Of a DNA stretch of 64,000 nt, positions 20,264 to 36,596 are shown in pieces. Below the pieces are notes generated by a model. It had not been told where the DNA came from, did not search any database, and was given only the letters and a program-made list of their open reading frames with translations. Made by a program: the position numbers and the translations under genes. The stretch is from Archegozetes longisetosus. Lineage: Eukaryota; Arthropoda; Arachnida; Sarcoptiformes; Trhypochthoniidae. The stretch lies in NCBI GenBank assembly GCA_018873245.2, contig JAEMBT020000008.1, positions 6,760,238-6,824,237 of the forward strand, written 5' to 3'. How positions within the stretch are numbered: position 1 is the first letter of the stretch; each line of letters begins with the position of its first letter.

Positions 20264-23200
20264 GTAAGTTAAGTTAATTTCAACAGATCAATAGTGCACT
20301 TTCAAAAATCGATATTTAGGATTAATTAAACCGAAGTTTTAAGTGTCGTGCTGATTTTGCATTACAAAATTAATTAAATTTTGCATATTAAAATTAGCGA
20401 CAATATCGACCAAAACATAAACCATTAGAAGACCATGAAGTTCTAAATATTTTCAATAAGTATTGCAAATACTGATCAATATCTGTATTTTGCCTATAAT
20501 TGCTTTAATAATAAAATCAGTGAACAAATAAATGAAATTAGAAATTGCGTTATGAATATCAAGAAAATACATTTCTTCTCGGAATTAGTGAAACTACTTA
20601 CATGGATTCCTGTTATAATGAGTACAAACGATCAGAATTTGTCCTGCTTAATCACAGAAAAGTAAACATCTAAACATACTAACGCGTAAGTTCGGAACTA
20701 TGAAACGACTGATTCCGAAAACGTTTTTATTACATGAATTTCATATCAAATCATGCTTTAAAAGGCATATAAGAAATACTTTGCACCACATATTTTGAAG
20801 TTATAGCATTTTAAAGCTAGTCTAACAATAGATAAACGTATTTATCATATAGATACAAGATTTAAGGAAAAAATAACTATTATTTAAATGCATCTAAATT
20901 AACGGAAAATTTCCAAAAGTTGTTCGAGACAAAAGGTAATGAATTTTCAATTAATTTTACTAAACTTTTGAATTTAGTCACAATTTTTCTATTTATGAAA
21001 ACTTTCTAATATAACACATTATAGCAAATTATAGTGGACACAAATTGATGTACAAAGTATGCTATATTAGTGGAATTTCCCTATAGTGAAACTAATATTT
21101 TAAGGACTTTACCTTCTAATCACCCAGTGGTCAGTATTTTCTATATGCTTTTCTAAACTGATTTGATACGGTATTCACATCATAAATATTTTCATAATCG
21201 GTTTGTACATAGTCACGAACCTCCCATTTAAGGTATGAAATGATATCTACAAAATCAAATATTTAGAAATGAATCTTTTACTTCAAAAATCCGCATTTAC
21301 AATAGTACATTCAAAAACACGATTTTAGAGCTCTTTTTATCAAACTGTGAAGATACTCAATCGTGGATTCACCACATATTTATTTTGTCAACATTTAATT
21401 GATCAATAGTTGGTAAAGAAGTCAGTTTCTGTTTTTTTATTTCTTCAGTTTTATATTCTGTAATGCAATTATGTATTGAATATTTTGCTTTAACAATAAT
21501 TTTTATCCTTGTAAGCTTATGCATAAAACACAACATACGATATTCGAAAATAAAAAACATAATTGCGTCCATCATTTTACTAAGTGCAATCATAATTTAC
21601 CAAAAATTTTCGATTTGATATCTCAAATATGAAAATGTAGTTCAATATAAATTGCATATCTCATAGTGCTAAAAATATATCATGTTGCATTACAATCACA
21701 TGATAAGGTTAGTTTATCAAGCGAAAAAACAAATTGTTACCTACGTTTAGATTTCGGTGCATCATATGGACTTGAAACTTACTTAGAATATTAATAATCA
21801 AAAGTTTATCATTTTTGTATCATCTAAATAAATGTTGTACACAATACTAGTCTACAACTCTAAGCCGAATTTCAGACCCCTGATACGTTGGCAGATACTT
21901 TTTTAAGAGCCACAAAAAGCCCTCAATGAAATAACTTAATGAAATCAGCAGAAGACTTAAAGAAGAGATTCAAAATATTCGACTCCAATCACATTTCACA
22001 TCAGAAAAATAAAACTCTCTTCAAAAATAATTTATGATAAATTCTTTGGAATAGATAATTTACAGTCAACAGGACTAAAATATTTTTCAAATTCATACTT
22101 CAATGATTTTAAGAATTATTGAAACATTAAATATTCTTATCCTTAAGCTAACTCTCAAAATCATTTAGAAAATTCTAAATAAGTATCTCACATACAAAAA
22201 AATCTAGATCAAAACTCGAAGATATTTCACATGAACTCAACAGAATAGAAATATTGATATGAAATTTTTCAAAGTATAATGAGGATAATATTATTAACAA
22301 TTAATTTTTTTGCCGAAATTATCAATCATTTCAGCTCTAGATAAATAAACATAAAGATTAAATGACAACACAAAGTATCATTTTTCAATTTAGCGTTTAT
22401 CTTTTCTGCCATAACCTCTACCATAAGTTACTTATAAAGTTATTTAATAATTTGTTTTGTTATTTTTATTTATTAATTACTTGGCTTATATCAGAGGTCT
22501 TAAACAGACTTGGTTTGGGATATGTTCACACATCTTATTGAATATTTCTAAAGCCAGTTTCGAAAAATTCTTGTAAATTATCACTTTTATTTTTGATTGC
22601 TATTTGTGAAATGACACTTAAGATGATTATAAAGATTGCACACTATATAGTCACACGAAGAACAAGTATATAGACTAAAGAATGACCTATTTTCTTAATT
22701 AAAACCAATATTTTACTCTACATAGTCAATAATTCTAGTGAAGTACGTGTTGACACTAAACCATTAGAAATTTTATATGAAAATAAATATCAATATGACA
22801 AGTTTCAGTGGTAGAAAATAGCTTTTATAACTGCGTAAACATTTTTCTGTGGCCACTACAGTATATAATTACAAATCTTGTCGTATATCAAATAAAATAT
22901 TTAATTAAGTTTTGTGAATCAACTTATTTATATTTTTATTTATATTTTGTCTTGCATTTCGAACATAAATTAGATTAATATACATAAATTATTCAATAAA
23001 AATAATTATTGTAAACTGAATGTGGAACAATATGCAAATCATTTTAATTAAAAAAATGAGTCGATAAACTAGTTTTTGATTGTAATTAGCTTAATACTTG
23101 TAAATAAAAACTCCTAAAACAAAAAATTAATTATTATTAATGTAAATACCTATCATTACATCATTATTAAATCTACTATAAAAACCTGGAAAGCTATAAA

Positions 23201-23282
23201 CTATTTTCATTTACAAAAAAAGCTTCGTTTAATATTTAACGGTAAAAATATCAACGTTTTCAGATTGATATACAGCTTAAAT
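20264..23282. other. Intergenic, nothing recognised
   Basis: Three kilobases of AT-rich DNA. The minus-strand frame 21369-21593 has no motif or credible partner exon. The DEG/ENaC cluster promoter must lie near the right end, where ttttcag precedes 23265. Confidence 0.4.
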
Positions 23283-24629
23283 ATGACACTAAAAAGGTTG
23301 AAATCATTGTTGAAAAGAGAAATTTTATCGAAATCTATTGTTTCATTGATCAAATTGTTGTGTTTGTTTATATTAATAGTACAGATCATATTTGTCTCAT
23401 TTGACTATCTCTCATATCCATTTGGAATCAAAGTTGATGTCCATTATGATGAACAAATTTCATTACCATCAATAACATTGTGTGCTCCAAAAAATTTTAT
23501 GTGGATAAATACTAGACTAGATAATTTAATACCAGGTTTGAAAGAAAAACTATATCAACGCTTCAACAAATATAATAATTGTACAGGATCCTTCGGTTTT
23601 AATATTATTTCTAATAAATTTGAAGGTCAATATTGCGAAAAGCTTAATCATATTCATTATAACTTAAATAATTTTATATACAGTTTAATAAATAATTCAA
23701 ATACAAACAATATTACACTGCAATATTTTTTCGACAATACATTGAGTGCTAATGAGTTAGTTGAGTGCAAGTTGAAGTATAAAGTCACAAATGACAAATA
23801 CAGAGAAATAGACTGCTTATCTATAAGCCGAACAATCGAAATCTTCGAGAGAAAAGATCGTTTTTCCAAATGTTTTGTTTATTTTAATAGAAAACAACTA
23901 ATTAATGGCTCAACACAAAAACTCTTATTAACTCGAAATGATTTCATTGAATTCCAAATAAATGAGACAATTGTCAACGAAATGTTTTTTGGATCTTTTC
24001 ATGGGTATAAAAATATTTACATAAGCATTCATTCACCAAACAGTTCGACATCAGTTTCAAATTTCAATTCAGTAGAACTTGTTTGGTCTAAAATTCGAAA
24101 TTCACTCATAAGCTTCAGCAAAGTTATATACAAAACACTTCCAAAACCTTATTCTACTGAATGCCAGGAATTTGATCATCATTCAAAATTTCATTCATAT
24201 CAAGATTGTTTTGAATTGTGTTCTTTAAAAAATAGAATTTCTACAAACAATTGTATTCCTTATCCCATTAAAAATAATTTTCTTGAGTTAATAAATGACA
24301 GTCATTTTCAAAATTACGTTCTTTGCAACAAAATACCGGACAAAGAAGAAAATAACAGAATTTTTACAGTTAAATGTTCGAGAAATTGTTTTCAAGACTA
24401 TTATTATTCGAAATTTGAATTCTGGTCGGAATATAATACAGATAAACTTCGTATTGAAGTTCGAAATCATCCTATTTTTGTCTATGAAGCTTATGCTAAG
24501 TATTCGTTTATTATACTCTTGACAAATATAGGAGGCTTAATGTCCTTGTGGTTGGGTTTGTCCGCTGTAGACGTGCATAAATTAATTAAGCAAGCAAGCA
24601 GTCAAATTTTTGAACGTTTTAGTAAATGA
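23283..24629 (+). CDS. DEG/ENaC (pickpocket-like) channel subunit 1
   Basis: 448 residues, one exon from the ATG at 23283. TM1 lies at about residues 17-40. A large cysteine-rich ectodomain follows, containing the family motif LPKPYSTEC and several N-glycosylation sequons. TM2 near the C-terminus carries the hallmark GGLMSLWLGLSAVDV (the GlxxGxS-type selectivity-filter region). This is the usual layout of arthropod pickpocket channels, sodium-permeable trimers in sensory or epithelial membranes. The ligand or stimulus cannot be inferred. It is the first of three tandem paralogues on the same strand, 61 bp ahead of the next start codon. An upstream 5' exon (acceptor ttttcag before 23265) is possible. 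Confidence 0.85.
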   Translation: MTLKRLKSLLKREILSKSIVSLIKLLCLFILIVQIIFVSFDYLSYPFGIKVDVHYDEQISLPSITLCAPKNFMWINTRLDNLIPGLKEKLYQRFNKYNNCTGSFGFNIISNKFEGQYCEKLNHIHYNLNNFIYSLINNSNTNNITLQYFFDNTLSANELVECKLKYKVTNDKYREIDCLSISRTIEIFERKDRFSKCFVYFNRKQLINGSTQKLLLTRNDFIEFQINETIVNEMFFGSFHGYKNIYISIHSPNSSTSVSNFNSVELVWSKIRNSLISFSKVIYKTLPKPYSTECQEFDHHSKFHSYQDCFELCSLKNRISTNNCIPYPIKNNFLELINDSHFQNYVLCNKIPDKEENNRIFTVKCSRNCFQDYYYSKFEFWSEYNTDKLRIEVRNHPIFVYEAYAKYSFIILLTNIGGLMSLWLGLSAVDVHKLIKQASSQIFERFSK

Positions 24630-24690
24630 ACTAACTGTTTTAGTAAAGAAAAATATTTATTTACTTAGGATCTACATATTTTTAAACCAA

Positions 24691-26021
24691 ATGGCAGTAA
24701 TTCTTCAAAAATTTCAAAGATTAAAATGGAAAAGATTAACCAAACTAATTTGTATTTGTTGTTTCTTTTATCAACTCTTTCAACTAACAGCACAATATTT
24801 GGCTTACGATTTTATTGTAAATGTCGAATTATCATATTATAGAGACAGTGCTGGAAATTTAAAGGCACAAAACATTCCGAGTATTTCTATTTGTACAAAA
24901 AAATCTTTTATTATTAATAGAATCTTGAGTGTAAATCCTTTACATAGAAAACGATTAGAATATCATCTTGATTCTTTAAGAAACATAAACTTTTCGATAG
25001 ATTGCATTAGAGACCTATATAGTTATAAGTACGAATGTTTTGTAAACATCACAAAAATGATCGATAAAGAAAGAAATGTTTCAAAGTACATTATGCTCTT
25101 AAACTATTTACCTTACGAAATCCCTTGTGATAAGGAAGACAATTTGTACAGTTGTGTTCAAAAACAAGAGGTCGTATTCAGCATATCGAGTCTCGGGCAT
25201 TGTTATACTTATTTAAGTCGTTTGAATTCGAAATATATGAACAATGTAAATATTGACCCCTCGAAAGTTTTCAAATATTATTCAAGTTATTTTGACAATT
25301 ATGGAGATTTGCTATTAATCCATGATCAAAATCTATTGCCATCTTTTGGATTCACAGAAAAGATGAAAAAACTTCTGACGGAATATTCCATGACTAAAAT
25401 GATTCGATTACCTCATCTTTTAGCACAAATTGTATTGATTATAAAAATGAAAATTATGTCAGAAGTCATGGACAATGTACGAATAAATGTGTTTTAGAGA
25501 AACTAATCAGAAATAACAAATGTCTACCTAAAAATTTTGAATATCTAACATTTTCAGATATCGATGCATTGAACTTGATATTCTGTGAGAATTCCAGTTT
25601 TGAAAGAAACTTAGTATTCGAGTGCAGTAAAGATTGCCATCTGGCATGTAAAGAAACATATTTTAGCGCTACCCAGTCAAAAACAGCACCTTCAATATCA
25701 TCAAAACAATCATTTGTCACTTATGTTTACGAGGAAATGATGACAATTGCATACTATTTATCAGCAACTGGAGGATTGCTTGGATTATGGAATAATCTTT
25801 CAGTTTATGATTTAGAACTATTTCTCATCCACATTCTAAAGAAGATTTTTGACTATGCTCTCATGAACAAATTCTCAATTTATATATATTCCTTAAAAGA
25901 GCTTAGGCTTTTCAAGGCTATGACTCAATTATTTTTCAGTTTCCCAGTAAAGAAAGTCAGTTTTAAGGTCAGAGATGCAATATTTTATAGATTTGAAAGA
26001 AAATCTCTAAAGTTCGTCTAA
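24691..26021 (+). pseudogene. DEG/ENaC channel subunit 2, frameshifted
   Basis: From the ATG at 24691 (MAVILQKFQRLKWKRL) the frame encodes TM1 (about LICICCFFYQLFQLTAQYLA) and the first half of the ectodomain. The family motif at 25407-25430 breaks: the DNA reads cgattacctcatcttttagc. One extra base after CATC would restore the expected LP-H-x-F-S-T-N-C continuation. In the shifted frame the protein continues with CIDYKNENYVRSHGQC, NKCVLEKL, a C-rich stretch (FECSKDCHLACKETYF) and TM2 (LSATGGLLGLWNNLSVYDLE). The tail runs to the stop at 26019-26021 and is unusually long. Either a recently disabled gene or a single-base assembly error; the rest of both frames looks conserved. Confidence 0.75.
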
Positions 26022-26059
26022 AATTCAATTTTAATCGATAGGCTATCGCAACGGTAGTA

Positions 26060-27370
26060 ATGGTGATTTTCTCAATAAGCCAAATCATTTCAACAACAAT
26101 TTCATTTTTGGAATTCGAAAGTTTTATCGAAGTCAAAATTGAAAATCCAGATCGCAATAGTATGGAAATTCCAACCATAAAATTATGTTTCGAACGTCCT
26201 CTCATCATAAAATATGAATACTCGAAAATTAATAAAACCTTTTATCTTTCTGCATTGGACCTCGAATCAAAATTAATGCAAAATTTTGAGAAAGAATTTA
26301 TAATAGGAGAAAATTATTTTAATTTGTTGATGAAGACATTCTCATACAGAGACCTAAAGAACAAAACTAAGTGTCAGTTAAGTATTGAAATCAATGACAA
26401 TTCTGATGGGAAGCCAATAGATTGTCATCAAACAATAGATTCAGTTGACAATGAAGTTAATTTTTTTAGTTGGAACTATCACACTTGGCGGTCCAAGTGT
26501 TTCATATTTAGCTTTAATAACGGAAATTTGCTCAAAAATAAACGTTTTCCTACTAGTAATGACCACTTTATGGAACTCTCTATCAATTCAGATCTTGACT
26601 ATTACTACAGTATATGGCTTCAAATACCAGGAAAACTTTCAGAGTCTGATGAGAGAGCAACAATTCCATATTCTCCTGGAACCATAATGGCTTCAATCAC
26701 CAGAACTTTGGAGATATTATTGGAAAGTCCGTACAAATCTAGATGCAGTCGTTATGAAAAAGACATGCCTTACGATTCGAACTCACATAGTGATTGTTTG
26801 AGAAAGTGTTTCATAGAATCGTGTAATAAGTTAAACGAATGCTTCGTACTTATTCATAAACACAAAATTACAGAATCAGATTTCAAGCAAAATAACCATT
26901 CAGTTATTTGTAATGAAACGCAGATCAATCACTGTGTAGAAAACATTAATCGATTATTTTGTCTAAATTCATGTCCAGTTGATTGTATTAAAGATGATTA
27001 CGACGTGACGAATATTTTTCATGCAGCACAATCTACAAATAGTGTAGAAATTAGGTGGGATTACGAGAAACCATTGATCACTTACGAAGAGACACCAAGA
27101 ATGACAATAATCGATTATTTCACTTATATCGGAGGATTAGTAGGAATTTGGTTTGGAATCTCTTTGAACATTATGCTTGAACTTTTCATGAAATATTTTA
27201 AGGTTTTAAAATCACGTAAAAAAATTCTTTGGACAATTTTGTTGTTTATAGTGAAATCGTGTGAACGAATATTAGAAATACTGATAGGGATCACATTTTG
27301 TGTTTATGACTTAATCAAAAGTTTATTCATCAGGCTCAACACTTATAATAATTATATTTTTAACCAATGA
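26060..27370 (+). CDS. DEG/ENaC channel subunit 3
   Basis: 436 residues from the ATG at 26060. TM1 is at the extreme N-terminus (MVIFSISQIISTTISF). A cysteine-rich ectodomain follows with the channel-family block LESPYKSRCSRYEKDMP and CLRKCFIESC. TM2 contains YFTYIGGLVGIWFGISLNI, the family's pore signature. The frame is open upstream only to a TAG at 26039. The basic stretch in frame before it (KKISKVRLKFNFNR) looks like the missing cytoplasmic N-terminus, so the true start may be altered by a nonsense or sequencing change, or an upstream exon is used. The C-terminal tail is long and hydrophobic (IVKSCERILEILIG...). Last member of the tandem cluster. Confidence 0.75.
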   Translation: MVIFSISQIISTTISFLEFESFIEVKIENPDRNSMEIPTIKLCFERPLIIKYEYSKINKTFYLSALDLESKLMQNFEKEFIIGENYFNLLMKTFSYRDLKNKTKCQLSIEINDNSDGKPIDCHQTIDSVDNEVNFFSWNYHTWRSKCFIFSFNNGNLLKNKRFPTSNDHFMELSINSDLDYYYSIWLQIPGKLSESDERATIPYSPGTIMASITRTLEILLESPYKSRCSRYEKDMPYDSNSHSDCLRKCFIESCNKLNECFVLIHKHKITESDFKQNNHSVICNETQINHCVENINRLFCLNSCPVDCIKDDYDVTNIFHAAQSTNSVEIRWDYEKPLITYEETPRMTIIDYFTYIGGLVGIWFGISLNIMLELFMKYFKVLKSRKKILWTILLFIVKSCERILEILIGITFCVYDLIKSLFIRLNTYNNYIFNQ

Positions 27371-27634
27371 TTAATGTAAATATTACGTTTGAGTAGTTTT
27401 TTTGCGTTTCACTGTTTATGGTGTTAAGAAATAATTTTCAAAGTTCAGAAACTGATTCGCAAACTTATAGACTAATAAAGAGAAAAGAATAAAAATGATC
27501 AAAATTTGTGAGATTCAGAACCGATTTTGTGGTTTGCAAAGAATGAATCAGAATTCGTGAGGATTTTATATATTATGTGAATATTTTATACATTTGTTGT
27601 CAAAATTATTATACTTCCAATGAGATTTGGGTAG

Positions 27635-28411
27635 ATTGCCCGACACTCAATTGCTCTACTATATAATTATCAGTCACGGATAAACAAAATACAGTCTGAC
27701 TCGGTTGATGGCAACTCGGATGATAGCAATCCCCGTTGATAGCAACTGATTTTCAAAGCACGGATCAGCCCTATGGGCTCTTTTGTATGAGAGTTCGGAT
27801 AATAGCAATACCCGTTTATTAGCAACACTTTTTCGACGCAGTCATCGCATTACTAATACCCCGTTAATGGCAATCAATGTTCAAAAACTGCAAAATTTCT
27901 ATAAAATATATAATTTGATATAAAGTAAAAATTAATGTGTATTTTGTTTACAAATAAAGTTTATGATCATATGCTTTCTGATTGACTTCATGTAATTTTA
28001 AGCAATAAAAATTGTTCGTTTCATAACTTTTACGTGTAATTTTTGAGTTCGGATGATAGCAAATCATTTTGGCTGCACCGGCGAGTTGCTATCAACTGGA
28101 TCAGACTGTATTAGAGTTAAATGACTCAAAACTATTATTCAGTAAAGAGCTCTATATACATGAAAAACTACAAATACAAATGAAAATGAAATAAAGAATA
28201 AATATAAATAAAAGATAAAGGAAATAATTGACTATAAACCATAGAGAAGTATTATGGCTATTCCTCGTAAGAAATCGATGACATAGTTATAGGTTGTGGA
28301 CTGTTTCTGACAGATCTATTAATCATTTAAACTATCCTCACCAAATCTAATATAAAAGCACACTTAAAGTCTAACAAAGGGCATATACATTTCGGGCAAT
28401 TGAGTGTCAGG
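27635..28411. mobile_element. Inverted-repeat element interrupted by a pogo-like MITE
   Basis: gcccgacactcaattgc at about 27637 is matched by its reverse complement gcaattgagtgtcaggc ending near 28405. These short inverted ends enclose the 27692-28108 element, consistent with an older element into which the pogo-like MITE inserted. The target duplication of the outer element is not clear. Confidence 0.5.
27692..28108. mobile_element. Pogo/Tigger-like MITE, 417 bp
   Basis: The terminal inverted repeats are CAGTCTGACTCGGTTGATGG at the left and the reverse complement of CAGTCTGATCCAGTTGATAG at the right. They continue into gcaactcg and are flanked by TA dinucleotides at 27690-27691 and 28109-28110. 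Subterminal copies of cgga(t/a)(g/a)atagcaa recur at both ends. The CAGT start, TA duplication and repeated subterminal words fit the pogo/Tigger group of Tc1-mariner elements. No coding capacity, so it would be mobilised in trans. Confidence 0.8.
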
Positions 28412-29585
28412 CAAACGTTTTAGGACCCCTTTCAATTCAAATCATAGGCGTTATAGCAAAATGATTACTAAATTGATAAACCTATTTATCTTTTCCGATT
28501 GCCGACTTTGTCCATCGCCCTTAATAACTCGAACAAACATTGTATAAGGTTCACTTTGCTGGAACATCTCAAATATTTAAAACCTTAATTTTAGTTTAAC
28601 ATCAAGTAATGATATTTAAATATTAAAAATCTCATGCAGATATTTACGTGACTTAGAAGCATTAATCTTAATAAAAGCTGTCATTAAATTGAAAAGTATA
28701 TACGATCTAACACAAAACTTGTATTGAGAAAGCTGATAAATCTAAATCCTCAAACATTAACTGCTATAAAATAAGATTTGAAGCCAATTGATTTATAACT
28801 GAATACAAAACAGTATTTCTTGTATTGACTATATTTTATAAATACGTCACAACGGTCGTACTTTTCAACTAATTTCTCAATATTTCGAGTTGAAAAATAT
28901 GTTATTCTCGCATATAATTATTTTCTTCGACTTCTCTGCTTTTGAATGTAAGTGCGTTCAGCAACACATTAATTCTATAAATTCTGCTTATATTATAAGC
29001 TCTTATATCAAATCTTTGAAACAATACAAGGGACAAAAATTGAAGTCTATGTCACTTGAAATTTTAAAGTTTTTTCATTATAGTTTGATAACGCAGTTTT
29101 CTTTTGATTATCTATAATTCGTAACTCCATACCAGCAAACCATTGTTTAAATGAGTATTTAATATCTAATTTTGAACTAGCTCTCAATATTTGACAATTT
29201 TACAATCAATGCCTTTCATAATGAAACTTTACTTTTTATTTAATATAATTTCAATAAGAAGTGAAATAAAGGAAAATCGATAACTTGATAGGATTTCCAA
29301 GCGGAGCAACCCGATGGCACTAATACTCTCCCCTTTGGTGGTTCCATATTGTTACTAGATGTAGGTTCATAATTTGTCTTTAATTAGGAATCAACGCAAT
29401 ATAACAATGCATCTAAAGCCAATTATATAATTTTAGCGAATGCTCTCGATTTTTAATATTTCAAATTTTCAAATATTCTGTTTAGTTTTATTTTCACCAT
29501 AAAAGTTCAGTTACTCTCAAATAAGATCGAGTCTAGTTTAATATCCACCCTGAATAATCACACAAAACCTTCAAGCACCTCAAGA
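28412..29585. other. Intergenic, 5' flank of the membrane-protein gene
   Basis: Contains a short GC-richer patch (about 29295-29350) whose minus strand reads MEPPKGRVLVPSGCSAWKSY. No splice partners or homology are apparent. The 28890-29117 frame begins with hydrophobic residues but lacks other support. Confidence 0.4.
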
Positions 29586-30279
29586 ATGAAACCTAATTTG
29601 ATGTTAATTTGGTTCCTACTAATGGCTTTGTTACTTACCGCAGGTTCTCACGACATCGAAATTATTTCACTGAACCATAAGAAAGTGCATCAAAACCAAG
29701 AATCGAACCAAGAATTCAAGAATCGAAATCCGACTGACATCAGTACAGGTTCAGAAATTGAACAGGTATAAAACTTGAACGAATAATCAATTGTATGAGG
29801 AATTCTTATTTTACTTGACTTTCTTCTGGAAGCATCAGCTCCTAGACAAACTATCAGTTGAAGATTCAATTGAACAATTGGAACAATTAGATATTTCTGT
29901 TAAAAACTTTGACTATTATGTCGTTACTTCTAAAAAGCCTATAGAATTAACATCTCAATTGTCCACAAACATTGATTCACATATTGGCAAACGCTCGAAA
30001 AACAATCTACAGGGAGAGAGCGGTGGCACAAATGCAACGTTTTTTGTTGTAATTGTTGTGTTTGTTATAATAGGAGTAGTTAGCGGCGCTTTCGGAGCAT
30101 TTATTTTCATGACAAAATCAAACAAACAACAGCCAGATATCGGTTTAAATAAATTAAGAAAAAAGAAAGGCGTTGGAAGAGCTTATTCTCGAGAATCCTT
30201 AGCGTCTATTGAGACAGTCGCGAGCGATACTGGAAAACCAATTCACACAAAACCAGTTAAAATTGGAGCAAGGAAATAG
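29586..30279 (+). CDS. Type I single-pass membrane protein, unknown family
   Basis: Two coding exons, 29586-29765 and 29833-30279 (acceptor ctggaag; an alternative in-frame cag acceptor gives a start at 29839), giving about 208 residues. A signal peptide (MKPNLMLIWFLLMALLLTAG) is followed by a short, polar, low-complexity ectodomain. One transmembrane helix follows (FFVVIVVFVIIGVVSGAFGA, with small-residue GxxxG-like spacing). The cytoplasmic tail of about 55 residues is basic and Ser/Thr-rich (KLRKKKGVGRAYSRESLAS). The intron is about 67 bp. I recognise no domain. Architecture suggests a small cell-surface or vesicle membrane protein. It converges with MAGI on the opposite strand. Confidence 0.75.
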
Positions 30280-30439
30280 TCACTCTTTTGTCATTTCTTA
30301 CTGTTATTTATGAAGTCTCTTTAATAGTTTGTATTTTATAGATTTTTAAAAAAATAACTAAACTTAAAGTTTAAGATTTTTGATAACTAATTGAATTGCA
30401 AGCAAAACCCCAACTGCTAGGAATGTTTCAATTTAGTTT

Positions 30440-30445
30440 AATAAA
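30440..30445 (+). terminator. Polyadenylation signal AATAAA
   Basis: AATAAA lies 161 bp after the stop codon of the membrane-protein gene, followed by a T-rich stretch. Plausible 3' end for that transcript. Confidence 0.45.
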
Positions 30446-31050
30446 CAAACTTCTGGTTATTTTTTTGAATGGAAAAAATCAAATTCAATTAAACTGTTTG
30501 TAAATAATTGAATTTTATTATCTTTACATAAAATTATTAAATTATTGCTTTGAAATGTTTGTTAGGAGCACAATAGTAATAATAATAATTAACTTTCGAG
30601 ATATGGATTTGAATTTTATTACAAAATACAAAATGTTTCGCTTTAGAAATGCTTTTGCAGATCAAAAGCCAATTAACAAAGATCTTAAAGATATGATTAA
30701 TAATCTTAATAAAAATAAAGATAAAATCTAAAGAGAAATAGATTTTTAAAAAGTCTAAAATATGGAAAAAGTGTTTCGTAAAACATTAAGCAATTAATAA
30801 CAATTTGATGGCAAATGCATATCGAGTCCAACAATAGGTGCAAAAAGTAGTCTAACTTTCATATGAAATGGAAAATAAATAACGAACAGTGCGATTGCGA
30901 TACAATTATCTATGAATTTGTCAAATACATTATCGAATTTATATAATATTTATATAACTATTAATAAGGAAATCAATTAAATCAATCAAAACAATCGAAA
31001 TATTTCTTTAAAGACAAAAATATTTGTGCGAAAGATGGCATTCGATTGAA
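30446..31050. other. Convergent intergenic region
   Basis: Shared 3' flank of the membrane-protein gene (plus) and MAGI (minus). AT-rich, presumably including the MAGI 3' UTR. No other feature seen. Confidence 0.5.

Positions 31051-36596
<5,546 letters not shown>

Noticed and set aside
29295-29350. GC-rich patch suspected to be a small RNA or an exon (minus MEPPKGRVLVPSGC)
   Set aside because: No tRNA or snRNA motifs or folding pattern recognised, and no splice partners.
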